A stretch of DNA of 64,000 nt. Origin: Ligilactobacillus sp900765635. GTDB lineage: Bacteria > Bacillota > Bacilli > Lactobacillales > Lactobacillaceae. A model generated the notes under the pieces. It ran no database searches. It saw nothing but the letters and a program-made list of their open reading frames with translations, and had not been told where the DNA came from. The DNA is taken from NCBI RefSeq assembly GCF_949152225.1, contig NZ_CASCJC010000001.1, forward strand, positions 1,240,001 through 1,304,000, in the 5' to 3' direction. Shown piece by piece: positions 15,169-24,588 of this stretch. Position 1 is the first letter of the stretch. Each line of letters begins with the position of its first letter. Made by a program: the position numbers and the translations under genes.

Positions 15169-16698
15169 ATATCTAAGCACCTCACTTAATCGTATATGAT
15201 ACTTCATCGGCGATATCACAGATTTCAGCTATCTTAGAAATCAAGGCTAAAACCACATTAGCTGAGAAGTTGGTTTCAATACTAGTTCCATTGTCCAATA
15301 TTTCTGGCACCCGTTGACTAGCAAACAGCATCTTATTCAATGAGCTGTCACCTTTAATCTTCTCATAGTTGCGACTATCCAATTGCCAAATATACTCCAT
15401 AAAACTAATCAACATCTTGCGCCAAGAATCGAGTGGAATATCTTCGTCACTGATAGTTAATCTAGTTGGCTTTTTACCAGTAATATCAATTGACTCGGTA
15501 ATTGTGTGCTCTCCAGAGATATCCTCCACTTGAAGCGTATCAACCGGTCTAGGAAAAATTGAGATTAATTCTTGGGCAAGTTGTTCTGTTCGCTTAACGA
15601 TACTTTCTTTATTCCAAGTTGGATACTCGGCTGCAATTTCTCGCGTTAAACTGACATTGGATGTTTGGTAAACTTCCTTCTTCTCACTGTACACTTTATT
15701 ACCCATTTCCTGGTTATACTTAGTTAACGTTAAGTTGCCAATCACACCACCCATTTCCTCATTGATCCGGTTAGCATTAGGGAGTTCAATTCGCCAATCA
15801 TTGTTTAGCCGTTGTGGCATAATGTGTTCAACCTGGGCATCGTCAAAGTCGATGGTTTCCTTAGTCCGTGACTCCTCTAGAACCACTAACGCTAATTTGA
15901 CTAAATTATTTCGTAGACTGTACAAGTTAACATTCATCAGACTGTCTGCAAATTTTTTATCATCCGGGAAGGAGGCATTTAGTAATGAAACTAGCCTTGC
16001 ACGATAATCACCAACTGCCTTTGCCTTATCGCATAAGGCAATTACCATGCGATTTAGCCCATTAGTAGGAAGTTGGCAAACCTTCAGTCGGAAGAGGTAG
16101 CTTTCCATGATCTGAGCGACTTCAATCACATCATCTTGGCTAACTTCACCTGTTGAGGTCATCTCCAGCATCATGAAAAAGTAAGGATAAACCACTCGAC
16201 TGTCCATGGCATTAATGTGACGCAAAATTGGATTTAACTCCTGAATTCCGGTCTCAGCATGGATCAATTGATCATAAAAAATGGCAAACCGATACAGATC
16301 GGCTAAGGCATCTTCAGAGTCCAACCCCTGTCCATGGTAAAACTCCTTATAAAGCGGATATATTTTAGCCCTGTTAATCATCTTGTGCATCTTCATTGTT
16401 AAATAAAATCTGATGAAATCCGCAAAGGTATTTGTAGTGAAAATCCGCTCCATTTTAACCCAATATTCCTGATATAGGCGAGATTGTTTATCTGAATCTA
16501 GCTTCATTAATAGAAAGTTACGCACCAAGTCGGATGCAGACAAGGATACCCCCGTCGAGTTCAAACTTTCAAAAATCACCTGCGGATTCTCATCTTGCAC
16601 ATCATTGGTCAGCTCTATATAAACCATATTGAAATGGTTCAAGGCCTCATAGAGTTCCGTACTTGAGAATTCGGATTGTTGGATCCGCTTTTTGAAAT

Positions 16699-16865
16699 GG
16701 CAGATTGTAAAATTTAAGTTGAACATTTTAGTGGACAGAAAAACCCATAAAGGTCTTTAATGGTGTCGTTACAACATTCCATTAGAAAGAAGGACCTTTA
16801 TGGGTACCACTATCTTATCATTTTCAGACCGCATTGTCATCGAAACGCTTCGTCATGAAAAGCGA
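16699..16865 (+). mobile_element. Truncated IS30 left end
   Basis: About 167 bases are nearly identical to the first part of the full IS30 at 17895 (one T/C difference in the fourth-codon region seen) and stop abruptly after the codons for RHEKR. It keeps the left inverted repeat and start codon but no catalytic residues. The erm(B) stop codon follows within 10 bases. Confidence 0.85.
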
Positions 16866-16874
16866 CTCATAGAA

Positions 16875-17612
16875 TTATTTCCTCCCGTTAAATAATAGAT
16901 AACTATTAAAAATAGACAATACTTGCTCATAAGTAATGGTACTTAAATTGTTTACTTTGGCGTGTTTCATTGCTTGATGAAACTGATTTTTAGTAAACAG
17001 TTGACGATATTCTCGATTGACCCATTTTGAAACAAAGTACGTATATAGCTTCCAATATTTATCTGGAACATCTGTGGTATGGCGGGTAAGTTTTATTAAG
17101 ACACTGTTTACTTTTGGTTTAGGATGAAAGCATTCCGCTGGCAGCTTAAGCAATTGCTGAATCGAGACTTGAGTGTGCAAGAGCAACCCTAGTGTTCGGT
17201 GAATATCCAAGGTACGCTTGTAGAATCCTTCTTCAACAATCAGATAGATGTCAGACGCACGGCTTTCAAAAACCACTTTTTTAATAATTTGTGTGCTTAA
17301 ATTGTAAGGAATATTCCCAACAATTTTATACCTCTGTTTGTTAGGGAATTGAAACTGTAGAATATCTTGGTGAATTAAAGTGACACGAGTATTCAGTTTT
17401 AATTTTTCTGACGATAAGTTGAATAGATGACTGTCTAATTCAATAGACGTTACCTGTTTACTTATTTTAGCCAGTTTCGTCGTTAAATGCCCTTTACCTG
17501 TTCCAATTTCGTAAACGGTATCGGTTTCTTTTAAATTCAATTGTTTTATTATTCGGTTGAGTACTTTTTCACTCGTTAAAAAGTTTTGAGAATATTTTAT
17601 ATTTTTGTTCAT
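16875..17612 (-). CDS. erm(B): 23S rRNA (adenine-N6)-dimethyltransferase ErmB
   Basis: The 245-residue protein begins MNKNIKYSQNFLTSEKVLN and has the exact length of ErmB. The SAM-binding motif is YEIGTGKGHLT, and the catalytic motif reads NIPYNLST (NIPYHLST in several ErmB variants). It methylates A2058 of 23S rRNA and gives resistance to macrolides, lincosamides and streptogramin B. A 27-codon leader peptide and a hairpin hiding the ribosome site and start codon precede it, so inducible control by attenuation should be intact. It lies between two IS30 ends inside a restriction gene, which marks recent acquisition. Confidence 0.97.
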   Translation of the reverse strand: MNKNIKYSQNFLTSEKVLNRIIKQLNLKETDTVYEIGTGKGHLTTKLAKISKQVTSIELDSHLFNLSSEKLKLNTRVTLIHQDILQFQFPNKQRYKIVGNIPYNLSTQIIKKVVFESRASDIYLIVEEGFYKRTLDIHRTLGLLLHTQVSIQQLLKLPAECFHPKPKVNSVLIKLTRHTTDVPDKYWKLYTYFVSKWVNREYRQLFTKNQFHQAMKHAKVNNLSTITYEQVLSIFNSYLLFNGRK

Positions 17613-17637
17613 GTAATCACTCCTGAAGTGATTACAT
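17611..17637 (-). promoter_or_regulatory. erm(B) attenuator hairpin covering the start codon
   Basis: A perfect 11-bp stem (ATGTAATCACT with its complement, loop of 5) holds the AGGAGTG ribosome site and part of the ATG of erm(B). It is the usual translation-blocking hairpin, opened when a ribosome stalls in the leader peptide. Confidence 0.85.
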
Positions 17638-17736
17638 CTGTAAATAAATACAGAAGTTAAACGATTTGTTTGTAATTTTAGTTATCTGTTTAAAAAGTCA
17701 TAAGATTAGTCACTGGTAGGAATTAATCTAACGTAT

Positions 17737-17820
17737 TTATTTATCTGTGTAATCACTGTTTTTAGTCTGTTTCAAAACAGTAGATGTTTTATCTACATTA
17801 CGCATTTGGAATACCAACAT
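17737..17820 (-). CDS. erm(B) leader peptide (27 aa)
   Basis: ATG at 17820 follows an AAGGAGGG site and reads MLVFQMRNVDKTSTVL, then KQTKNSDYTDK and a stop at 17737. This matches the known ErmB leader peptide, whose translation in the presence of a macrolide exposes the erm(B) start. Confidence 0.9.
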   Translation of the reverse strand: MLVFQMRNVDKTSTVLKQTKNSDYTDK

Positions 17821-17877
17821 GACGAATCCCTCCTTCTTAATTACAAATTTTTAGCATCTAATTTAACTTCAATTCCT

Positions 17878-17906
17878 ATTATACAAAATTTTAAGGCAGA
17901 TTGTAA
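17878..17906 (-). promoter_or_regulatory. erm(B) promoter formed at the IS30 boundary
   Basis: The -10 hexamer TATAAT is at 17883-17878. Exactly 17 bases upstream is TTACAA (17906-17901), which lies inside the IS30 left end starting at 17895. The -35 is therefore supplied by the insertion sequence. It is a weak match to TTGACA. Confidence 0.5.
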
Positions 17907-18949
17907 AATTTAAGTTGAACATTTTAGTGGACAGAAAAACCCATAAAGGTCTTTAATGGTGTCGTTACAACATTCCATTAGAAAGAAGGACCTTTATGGG
18001 CACCACTATCTTATCATTTTCAGACCGCATTGTCATCGAAACGCTTCGTCATGAAAAGCGATCTCTTCGATATATCGCTGATTACCTGGGCTTTAGTAAG
18101 ACTACTATCTTTAATGAAATTCACCGGTTAAAGGGTGAATACCATGCGACTAGTGCGCAAGCCGACCACGAAACTAAACTTAGTTATCGTGGTCGTAAAT
18201 GCTCATTAACGGCTAACCTCAAGCGACTAATCGAAGACAAGATCAAGATTCAGAAATGGTCAATTGAACAAGTAGCCCATGTGGTTAGGATCGCCTACAA
18301 GACTATCTATAACTGGGTCGATCAAGGACTTCTAGATATTCGGATGACTGATTTACCTGACCATGGTATTCGTCGTAAGCGTGCTAAAGAAACCCGTGGG
18401 ACTTTCAGTCATGGTCGTTCGATTGAAGATCGTCCAGCTGAAGCTTCTGATCGTAATATTGCAGGCCATTTTGAAGCTGATACAGTTTTATCTGGCAAGC
18501 GCAAAGGTCAAGCAGTAGCCACGTTTGTCGAACGCAAGAGTCGCCTTACTATCGTTAAACGGCTTGGTGGACGAGATAGCACTTCAATGACTAAGGCTAT
18601 CCTTGAGTTAGCTAATCAATTAGGAACTAATCTCAAGACACTGACGGTTGATCACGGGAAAGAGTTCGCCAACTACCAATCAATTGAGAAAAATACCGGC
18701 GTGCCGTTGTACTTTGCCCATGCTTATTCTCCGCATGAACGTGGTAGTAATGAGAATCGTAATCGAGTGTTACGGCGATTTATTCCTAAGGGTCAGCCAA
18801 TTGAAGAGATTAGTGATGATGAATTGATTCAGATTAACTGGTATCTGAATTCACGGCCACTCAAATGTTTGAACTGGCGAACTCCAATTGAGATCTTTTT
18901 GCTTAATCTGCGTCATTAAATTTGTTCAAGTTATTTATTGCAATCTACC
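17895..18949 (+). mobile_element. Complete IS30-family element
   Basis: The element is 1,055 bp with ends GGCAGATTGTAAAATTTAAG and, inverted, GGTAGATTGCAATAAATAAC. It contains one intact transposase gene. Together with the truncated copy at 16699 it brackets erm(B). Confidence 0.85.
17996..18919 (+). CDS. IS30-family transposase
   Basis: An intact 307-residue transposase. The N-terminal HTH (SLRYIADYLGFSKTTIFNEI) binds the ends; the DDE catalytic core shows GHFEADTVLSGKRKGQ, LTVDHGKEFANY and the glutamate region HERGSNENRNRVLRRFIPKG. The GAAAGAAGGA site precedes the ATG. No frameshift is seen, so the unit bearing erm(B) may still be mobile. Confidence 0.92.
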   Translation: MGTTILSFSDRIVIETLRHEKRSLRYIADYLGFSKTTIFNEIHRLKGEYHATSAQADHETKLSYRGRKCSLTANLKRLIEDKIKIQKWSIEQVAHVVRIAYKTIYNWVDQGLLDIRMTDLPDHGIRRKRAKETRGTFSHGRSIEDRPAEASDRNIAGHFEADTVLSGKRKGQAVATFVERKSRLTIVKRLGGRDSTSMTKAILELANQLGTNLKTLTVDHGKEFANYQSIEKNTGVPLYFAHAYSPHERGSNENRNRVLRRFIPKGQPIEEISDDELIQINWYLNSRPLKCLNWRTPIEIFLLNLRH

Positions 18950-19408
18950 AAATATTGATAGTTTTTTACTACCTTAGAAGGCTCATTATACTGATCGAGT
19001 CGGTCATTCATCACGGCCTCAAAGGCTTCCATGTCATGAGCAACGGGTTTCAACTTGAGATGATTATTTTCTTCCAGATATTTGTTGGTCAAATACTGCT
19101 CTTGAATCTCTGCCCGCACTTGATCATTTACATCAGCTAAGGACTTCAAAAGAAGCATTAAACTCATTAACCGTTGTTGACCATCAATGATTCGGTAAAT
19201 ATGACTCAGCTTCCGACCCGTTTCAGCAACATAGACAATTGCTCCAATAAAATGATCTTGATCATCCTCAGCGGCAATGGTCAGATCCTTAAACAGCTGG
19301 CTACATTGCTGCTCATCCCATTCGTAGTTTCGTTGAAAAACAGGAATTTCAAAGATGGTCTTTCCATTTTCAAGGAAGTCAAACAAATGAATACTGTCTG
19401 CTTTCACC

Positions 19409-22400
19409 TTATTTCTCACCTCCAAATTCTTTTTGAATTACTTCTTCTAGCGTTCCATTCTTCGCATATTCGGCAGCATCAATTTGCTTGAAATGTTTAC
19501 CAAGCACTGAATTTTTTAAGCCTTCGTCAAAACCAAAGATATAATTAGTTGCAATCAAGTAAATGATCCGAGTTGGAGCCAGACCATAAACTTGATGCTT
19601 CATAATATGCTCGATACGTTCCTGGTCATCCGGGAATAATTCCTTCATCTTCTCGTTTTGGAAGAGGCGCTTGACGATTTCAGTAATGTAGAGCCCAGAC
19701 TTCATGTAAAGGTCCGCAAAAGTCTTATTAGGATCAGCAAAAATTCCTGGGTTATTAGCTTCTAAATCATCGACCATGTGCTTAACTACCGCTTTTGGTG
19801 TATAAATCTGATTGGTCTTTTGCGGCGGAATATAATCAAAAATATCTTCATCGTTATCTTCATTAAAGTAATCGCTTAGCTTTTCCTTTAATTCCAAGAA
19901 TTGTTGAATGGAATCGTTGAAGACTACTTCATCAAAGAGTTGCCCATCAAAGTGCTTCTTCTCACCACTAGCTTCGTCAACATAGTCGCCACCATCACGA
20001 AGGAAACGGAATTGATCTTCACTAATCCCTGTTACTTCTTTAAAGACATCATCTTCCGTGTAATCATCAAAGTTCTGTAAGGTTAAGTTTTCATCACCAT
20101 AAGCCATAATGAAGCTTGGAATGGTCCGTGAAAAACCACGTAAGTGAGCCCGCGCATCCTCTTCGACATTCTTCATCTTTTGCTCTTCTTGATGCTTTTC
20201 CACCCGTTCGATTACATTAGCAGGCGTATCGGCAACAGTCTTTTGAACTTGCTGGCGAGCTTTCTTAGTAAACTCTTGTAAGATAGCTTCCGACATTGCT
20301 TCATATTCCTGTTTTGCTTTATGCAGTTCTGCTTCACTTTGGGCCACTGCTTGTTTTTGCTGATAGTTAACTTCTGCTAACTTCTTTTTGTCATTCAATT
20401 CATCAGCAAGTTTGTGAAATGCTTGCTCGGTATCTTTTTCTACTTGTTTTTGGTAACGTTTAGCTTCCGACTTATTTAAGCCATAATCTTCACTAATTCG
20501 ATTAACCACTTCTCTACCAACAAAATCATTCAACTGCTTAGCTATTTCTTTAGCGGCAGACTTAAAGTCAGTCTGATCTGTATTAGTAACGGCATCAGCA
20601 ACCTGCTGCCCCATATCACTATAAACCTTATCGCCAAAAAGATCCTTAGATTTGCCAATCACGCGTTCCTTAGGAATCTCAACTTCTCCTTGATCATTAA
20701 CAGCAACGTCTTCTGCACCTTCAATTGCTGACTGACTTTTTTTGCTTTTTTCTTCCTTAGCAGTTACCACGCCATCCAAAATTTTGCGTACTTCAGTAGG
20801 AGCACTAAAGATCCGGCTGATATTAGTAAAGAGGAAGTTACTCATAAAACCACGCTTAACAACTTCTTGAGACTTCAGATGGCGTGGAATTGACATAACT
20901 TGTTTGGCGTCTAATTCCACCATCTTGCCGTCTTCGTCTTCACCAATTACTGGGAAGAAGTTTAGTAGCTGGCGAATATTAGCTTCGTGTTCTTCAACAG
21001 TACCCCTACCGTTAGCTGTCTTTTCTAGTAGGTTGTTGGCAAATTCATCAAAAATCGTCAGAGTTCTAGTTGGATCAAAGTCAAAGACATATGCATTTTG
21101 CTTTTGAACTAGCTCACCATCGCGATCAAAAGTATAAGGATTTTGCGCCCGAAAAGCCGCCTGCATATATTCCGAGGGGCTCTTCATGCTGGAAAGCATT
21201 AATACTCCTGACCAAGGCTTGATGGTCACCCCAGTTGTTAGTTGCCCTACGCTGAGCGTAATCGTCTTGTCGTGAGTTGCAATTGCTCGCTGTACCTTAT
21301 CGAAAGACTTTTCATTTGCTTGTTCCAACTGATCTTCATTTAATTGATCATCATCAAGCTTACCATCTCCTGCAGCCAAGATAATTTCATATTCACCAAA
21401 GACATTGTGATCCTTTAATTTCTTGGCCAGAGCTTTGGCACTATCGACCCGATTTAACAGCCAGAAAGTATGCGCCAGCTCTTGTCGTAACTCTGGTGTT
21501 GAGAAGGGATACTTCTCTTGCTTGGTCAGAGCATCCAAGAAACGGTCGACGGCTTCATCGTAAACAAATTTACCATTTTCCTTTGTTTTGAAGAACTCGT
21601 TAAGATCAAAGGCTGGGTCGACCTGATCACCATCATCAAGTTTAACCTTGCCCTTTAACTCGTCAGCCATCATTGCTGATACCTGGTAGGTGTACATGTT
21701 CAATTGGGGCATCACTTCGTAAGGATTGCTACTACCTTCTTGATTTTCATCCCAGTCCAGTTTAGCTTGCTGTTCATCCGCATAAGACCAATTATAGATT
21801 TGGTCTGAAGCAAACTTACCCTTCGCCAAAGCTTTAAATGGTGTCCCAGTCAAATGTAAGGTGTACTTGCGCTTAATCTTATCGAAAGCTTTATCGGTCT
21901 TGTAGGTATCTACTCCTTCATGAGCCTCGTCGATTACCAACAAATCCCAGTTCAGTTCACTAATCCACTTCAATTTATCGTAATTACCACCGAAGTAGAC
22001 TGAGCCTTTTAACCCTTGTAAACTTTCGAAAGCAATTTGCCCATAATCCTTCCCATCTGAAATTGTGTTGATGAATTCACTTCTTGAAAGAACTGGGCGA
22101 CTCTTCAAAGCATCAGTTTCACTCACAAACTTAAAGTTGGTCTGCCATGCAATGAACTTATCAAAGTCGTCAAACCAAGAATTAGCAATGCTTGGGCGGT
22201 TAGTTACTACCAAGACATTTTGCATGTTCATCTGACGAACCAAATCATAAGTGGTTAAGGTCTTACCAAAGCGAGGCTTCGCATTCCACAAAAACTCACT
22301 ACCTTCGCCATGTTTGATAAAGTACCCAACGGTTTGATCCACTGCCTGTTGTTGCTCTTGGCGCAATTCATACTGGGTCCCATCGTTTCCCTGGACGTCG

Positions 22401-22753
22401 CTAAAATCACGCTCAGTAAATTTGTAGAAATACTGGTGCGAAGTATCTCCATCAATACGGAACCACTCTGTACTTGGTTTACGTTCAACATGCCGTTTGG
22501 TAGTCAAATAATCATGAAATTCGTGATCCGTAAAAGTTTCATCCGTGCCATCCTGATAGCGGGCGTTTCCTTTCCATAATAAATCAACTTTAGCGTCTAT
22601 CGTATGACTTTGTTGCTTGATCCGATTTTCTACTGATTGTGAAGCAGTATAGCCAATTTTTGTCCAGCCATGGTGGGATTTATCATTGGGCGTTGTATAG
22701 GCATAAATCATGGGGATGATCTTTTTGAATGATTTAATGGTTGGTGTTTTCAT
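19409..22753 (-). CDS. Restriction helicase with N-terminal GIY-YIG-like (T5orf172) domain and degenerate MTase tail
   Basis: A protein of 1,114 residues. Residues 15-110 (IYAYTTPNDKSHHGWTKIGY) resemble the T5orf172/GIY-YIG nuclease group. A superfamily-2 helicase follows with Walker A PRFGKT (160-165), DEAH (275-278) and MQAAFRAQNPYTF (motif VI). Residues about 745-870 form a charged coiled-coil region. Near 980 the tail reads IYTPKAVVKHMVDDL and FADLYMKSGLYITEIVKRLF, like the N-terminal motif of adenine methyltransferases but without the usual glycines. It overlaps the NPPY methyltransferase gene by 20 bases and is followed at once by the DUF262 gene. It probably translocates DNA for restriction. 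Confidence 0.8.
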   Translation of the reverse strand: MKTPTIKSFKKIIPMIYAYTTPNDKSHHGWTKIGYTASQSVENRIKQQSHTIDAKVDLLWKGNARYQDGTDETFTDHEFHDYLTTKRHVERKPSTEWFRIDGDTSHQYFYKFTERDFSDVQGNDGTQYELRQEQQQAVDQTVGYFIKHGEGSEFLWNAKPRFGKTLTTYDLVRQMNMQNVLVVTNRPSIANSWFDDFDKFIAWQTNFKFVSETDALKSRPVLSRSEFINTISDGKDYGQIAFESLQGLKGSVYFGGNYDKLKWISELNWDLLVIDEAHEGVDTYKTDKAFDKIKRKYTLHLTGTPFKALAKGKFASDQIYNWSYADEQQAKLDWDENQEGSSNPYEVMPQLNMYTYQVSAMMADELKGKVKLDDGDQVDPAFDLNEFFKTKENGKFVYDEAVDRFLDALTKQEKYPFSTPELRQELAHTFWLLNRVDSAKALAKKLKDHNVFGEYEIILAAGDGKLDDDQLNEDQLEQANEKSFDKVQRAIATHDKTITLSVGQLTTGVTIKPWSGVLMLSSMKSPSEYMQAAFRAQNPYTFDRDGELVQKQNAYVFDFDPTRTLTIFDEFANNLLEKTANGRGTVEEHEANIRQLLNFFPVIGEDEDGKMVELDAKQVMSIPRHLKSQEVVKRGFMSNFLFTNISRIFSAPTEVRKILDGVVTAKEEKSKKSQSAIEGAEDVAVNDQGEVEIPKERVIGKSKDLFGDKVYSDMGQQVADAVTNTDQTDFKSAAKEIAKQLNDFVGREVVNRISEDYGLNKSEAKRYQKQVEKDTEQAFHKLADELNDKKKLAEVNYQQKQAVAQSEAELHKAKQEYEAMSEAILQEFTKKARQQVQKTVADTPANVIERVEKHQEEQKMKNVEEDARAHLRGFSRTIPSFIMAYGDENLTLQNFDDYTEDDVFKEVTGISEDQFRFLRDGGDYVDEASGEKKHFDGQLFDEVVFNDSIQQFLELKEKLSDYFNEDNDEDIFDYIPPQKTNQIYTPKAVVKHMVDDLEANNPGIFADPNKTFADLYMKSGLYITEIVKRLFQNEKMKELFPDDQERIEHIMKHQVYGLAPTRIIYLIATNYIFGFDEGLKNSVLGKHFKQIDAAEYAKNGTLEEVIQKEFGGEK

Positions 22754-23843
22754 CTTTAATATTCCCCTTTGTCTCAGAATCTTGAACTTCTTTATTAATC
22801 AATTGTTTTTCAGCTTCGCTAATATTAAACATATCAAAAAGCTGAGTATCTATGTCAGACTCCCAATTAATGACACTATTCTCAGAGTAATCTAGAATAT
22901 CTGGCGTCCATTTTGCAAATGAGGATAATGCTTCGCCAGTAAGCAACAACGTAAAACGAATAAAATTTGATTTCATATAGTCATAGAAGTGCTTTGCATC
23001 CGACTGACTATCAAATAATTTCAAGGCCACACGTGAACGGCCAAATATTGATTTGTTATCCAAAATTGATAATTGGTTATCACGATTATTTTGACCTCCT
23101 GGATGGGCGCTAGAAACTACAACTTTATATTTGCCAACTAAATCATGACTCTTAGTTAAAAGACTTTTATTCACTACAAACCAATCAGCTCGTCCTGCTG
23201 ACCCAGATCTATCGTTAGTAAATAATTTCAACTCATTGTCTAAAATTTTTTGTCCTCTATAAGGAGTAACATATTTTTTATTTTCCTCTATAAAATTACT
23301 CTCAATTCCAAATAATGTTCTTGGATAAACTGAATCAAACAAGTAGCCTAATTCGTTTTTTGAAACTACTTTTTGAATTTTCTGAGATATCGGAATAAGT
23401 TTTGGATCTAAAATTAGCAGTTTATTTCCGGGGTGAGTAACTTTTACGGTTTCAACAGTCCCCCCTTTTATTCTTTCAAAATCAAACGAATCATTTTCCT
23501 TAAACATACTCTTTTCAACTATAGTTACCCCATCTGTTATATCTACATTTGGAAAGACCTCAGTTGCATCAGGATAATAAATAATTTTTTCTAAGTGAGG
23601 ATCGTTTACTTGTTCAAGGCCAAACTTCCTCATTCCTTTTCCTGACTGATGTAGCCATCTTTTCCCAGGATAAATCAAGGAAATACTTTGCTTAGCTAAT
23701 TTGTCAGCTTGCAACTGAAAATTCTGAAAAATATTGGTCCTAGGCTTTTGCCCATTTTTTGAGATTTTTTCAGAAGATTCTTCCTGATACGGTGGGTTAC
23801 CAATCACCACATCAAACTTGAATTTCTTATCTTCTCCGCTCAT
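22734..23843 (-). CDS. Adenine methyltransferase, NPPY half (split Eco57I-like)
   Basis: The 369-residue protein starts MSGEDKKFKFDVVIGNPPYQ, so the catalytic NPPY motif is at residues 16-19. There is no SAM-binding motif I; this is found in the preceding gene. The remainder resembles the C-terminal half of Eco57I-type N6-adenine methyltransferases (YPGKRWLHQSGKGMRKFG, then VDITDGVTIVEK and RTLFGIESNF), including the probable target-recognition part. The start codon overlaps the end of the motif I gene by 17 bases, so the two products are made together and likely form one enzyme. Confidence 0.8.
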   Translation of the reverse strand: MSGEDKKFKFDVVIGNPPYQEESSEKISKNGQKPRTNIFQNFQLQADKLAKQSISLIYPGKRWLHQSGKGMRKFGLEQVNDPHLEKIIYYPDATEVFPNVDITDGVTIVEKSMFKENDSFDFERIKGGTVETVKVTHPGNKLLILDPKLIPISQKIQKVVSKNELGYLFDSVYPRTLFGIESNFIEENKKYVTPYRGQKILDNELKLFTNDRSGSAGRADWFVVNKSLLTKSHDLVGKYKVVVSSAHPGGQNNRDNQLSILDNKSIFGRSRVALKLFDSQSDAKHFYDYMKSNFIRFTLLLTGEALSSFAKWTPDILDYSENSVINWESDIDTQLFDMFNISEAEKQLINKEVQDSETKGNIKDENTNH

Positions 23844-24588
23844 TCTCCCGTTCCTCCTTGTATACTTTCAACACTTCACATATTGCGTATTCTTTTTCAG
23901 CTTCTGTCTCTAACTCATCAAATAAACTAAGTTGTCCCTCTGCAGCTCCCACATCATCAATATCACTATTGTTAAATAATGATTTATAGGTAAACACCTC
24001 ACGTTTAACCTTTCCATCAACTGGCCACCAGTGGCTAAACTCAATCAGCTGGCCATCAATGGTAGTGTACTCAAGCGTATTTCCTTGGACGATATTAGTT
24101 GCAATCACAAACTTAGCTGCCTTATAAAATTCCGTCTTGATGCTCAGTTGCTTTTGCAGTTTTGCTTGGTAGTGATTAATCACTACTTCTAACATTGCCT
24201 CTCTGGCTTTAAGCATGTTGTCCTGTAAAAGCTCAATTCCGTAAATGCTCATCAACGCCCAGAGTGCTTGCTTAGGCCAGCTTGTCTTGCTGACTTGCTG
24301 ATCAAGGTACGATAACCGCTGGTGCAAAATCTCAACCAAAAACGCTCCTTCCCCCGCGCTGGGTTCCAAAAAGGTCGCGTGAATGTCTTTGATCTTCTCT
24401 TGAATTGCCGGTTCGGCTAGCATTTTTTGCACCATCCATTTGGGGGTAAAGACTTCACCATGATTTTGGACTCGTTCTTTTGATTTAATTAATTCCGTGG
24501 ATTCAGCTGTTTCTTGTAATTCATATGTTTTTGCTTCTACCGTGAATTCTTGTTCATTAAACAATGAGATTTCATTTTCTTTTGCTAT
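23827..24588 (-). CDS. Adenine methyltransferase, SAM-binding half (split)
   Basis: The protein contains HGEVFTPKWMVQKMLAEP and motif I FLEPSAGEGAFLVEI, the N-terminal SAM-binding part of Eco57I/type I-like adenine methyltransferases. NPPY is supplied by the next gene, which overlaps by 17 bases. The only ATG/GTG/TTG start near the front is TTG at 24564, without a ribosome site. A good GAGGTG (24601-24596) lies 7 bases before an AUA codon at 24588-24586, and reading from there gives xAKENEISLFNEQEF. I use that start; it would be a rare AUA initiation or a mutated ATG. The C-terminus is acidic (SLFDELETEAEKEYA). Confidence 0.75.
   Translation of the reverse strand: MAKENEISLFNEQEFTVEAKTYELQETAESTELIKSKERVQNHGEVFTPKWMVQKMLAEPAIQEKIKDIHATFLEPSAGEGAFLVEILHQRLSYLDQQVSKTSWPKQALWALMSIYGIELLQDNMLKAREAMLEVVINHYQAKLQKQLSIKTEFYKAAKFVIATNIVQGNTLEYTTIDGQLIEFSHWWPVDGKVKREVFTYKSLFNNSDIDDVGAAEGQLSLFDELETEAEKEYAICEVLKVYKEERENERRR

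Larger units (their letters stand above)
16699..18949. mobile_element. IS30-bounded transposable unit carrying erm(B)
   Basis: The unit starts with the left inverted repeat of a truncated IS30 copy (GGCAGATTGTAAAATT at 16699) and ends with the right repeat of a full copy (GGTAGATTGCAATAAAT, inward from 18949). It is bordered by AAAT at 16695-16698 and 18950-18953. Because the duplication flanks the whole 2.25-kb block, the block probably moved as one transposition event into the DUF262 gene. Confidence 0.8.
15182..19407 (-). pseudogene. DUF262/HNH restriction effector interrupted by the IS30-erm(B) unit
   Basis: The N-terminal part (18954-19407, GTG start after GGAGGTGAG) encodes IFEIPVFQRNYEWDEQQ and YRIIDGQQRLMSLM, the DUF262 domain. 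The remainder (15182-16698) encodes VIFESLNSTGVSLSASDLVR and a C-terminal HNH of the DUF1524 type (DDAQVEHIMPQRLNNDW, then GNLTLTKYNQEMGNKVYSEK). Removing the insertion and one copy of the AAAT duplication rejoins the frame as NYQYFKKRIQQ, giving a protein of about 660 residues. It would act as the nuclease of a GmrSD-type or modification-linked restriction system. With the insertion it is presumably inactive. It directly follows the helicase gene. Confidence 0.85.

Noticed and set aside
16801..16895. Short fusion frame from the truncated IS30 start into the DNA behind erm(B).
   Set aside because: It is a by-product of the truncation; the peptide has only the first transposase residues and no function is likely.
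17633..17642. TACATCTGTA matches the CopY operator consensus TACAnnTGTA.
   Set aside because: It lies at the outer edge of the erm(B) attenuator hairpin, a sequence native to erm(B) leaders, with no copper gene next to it.
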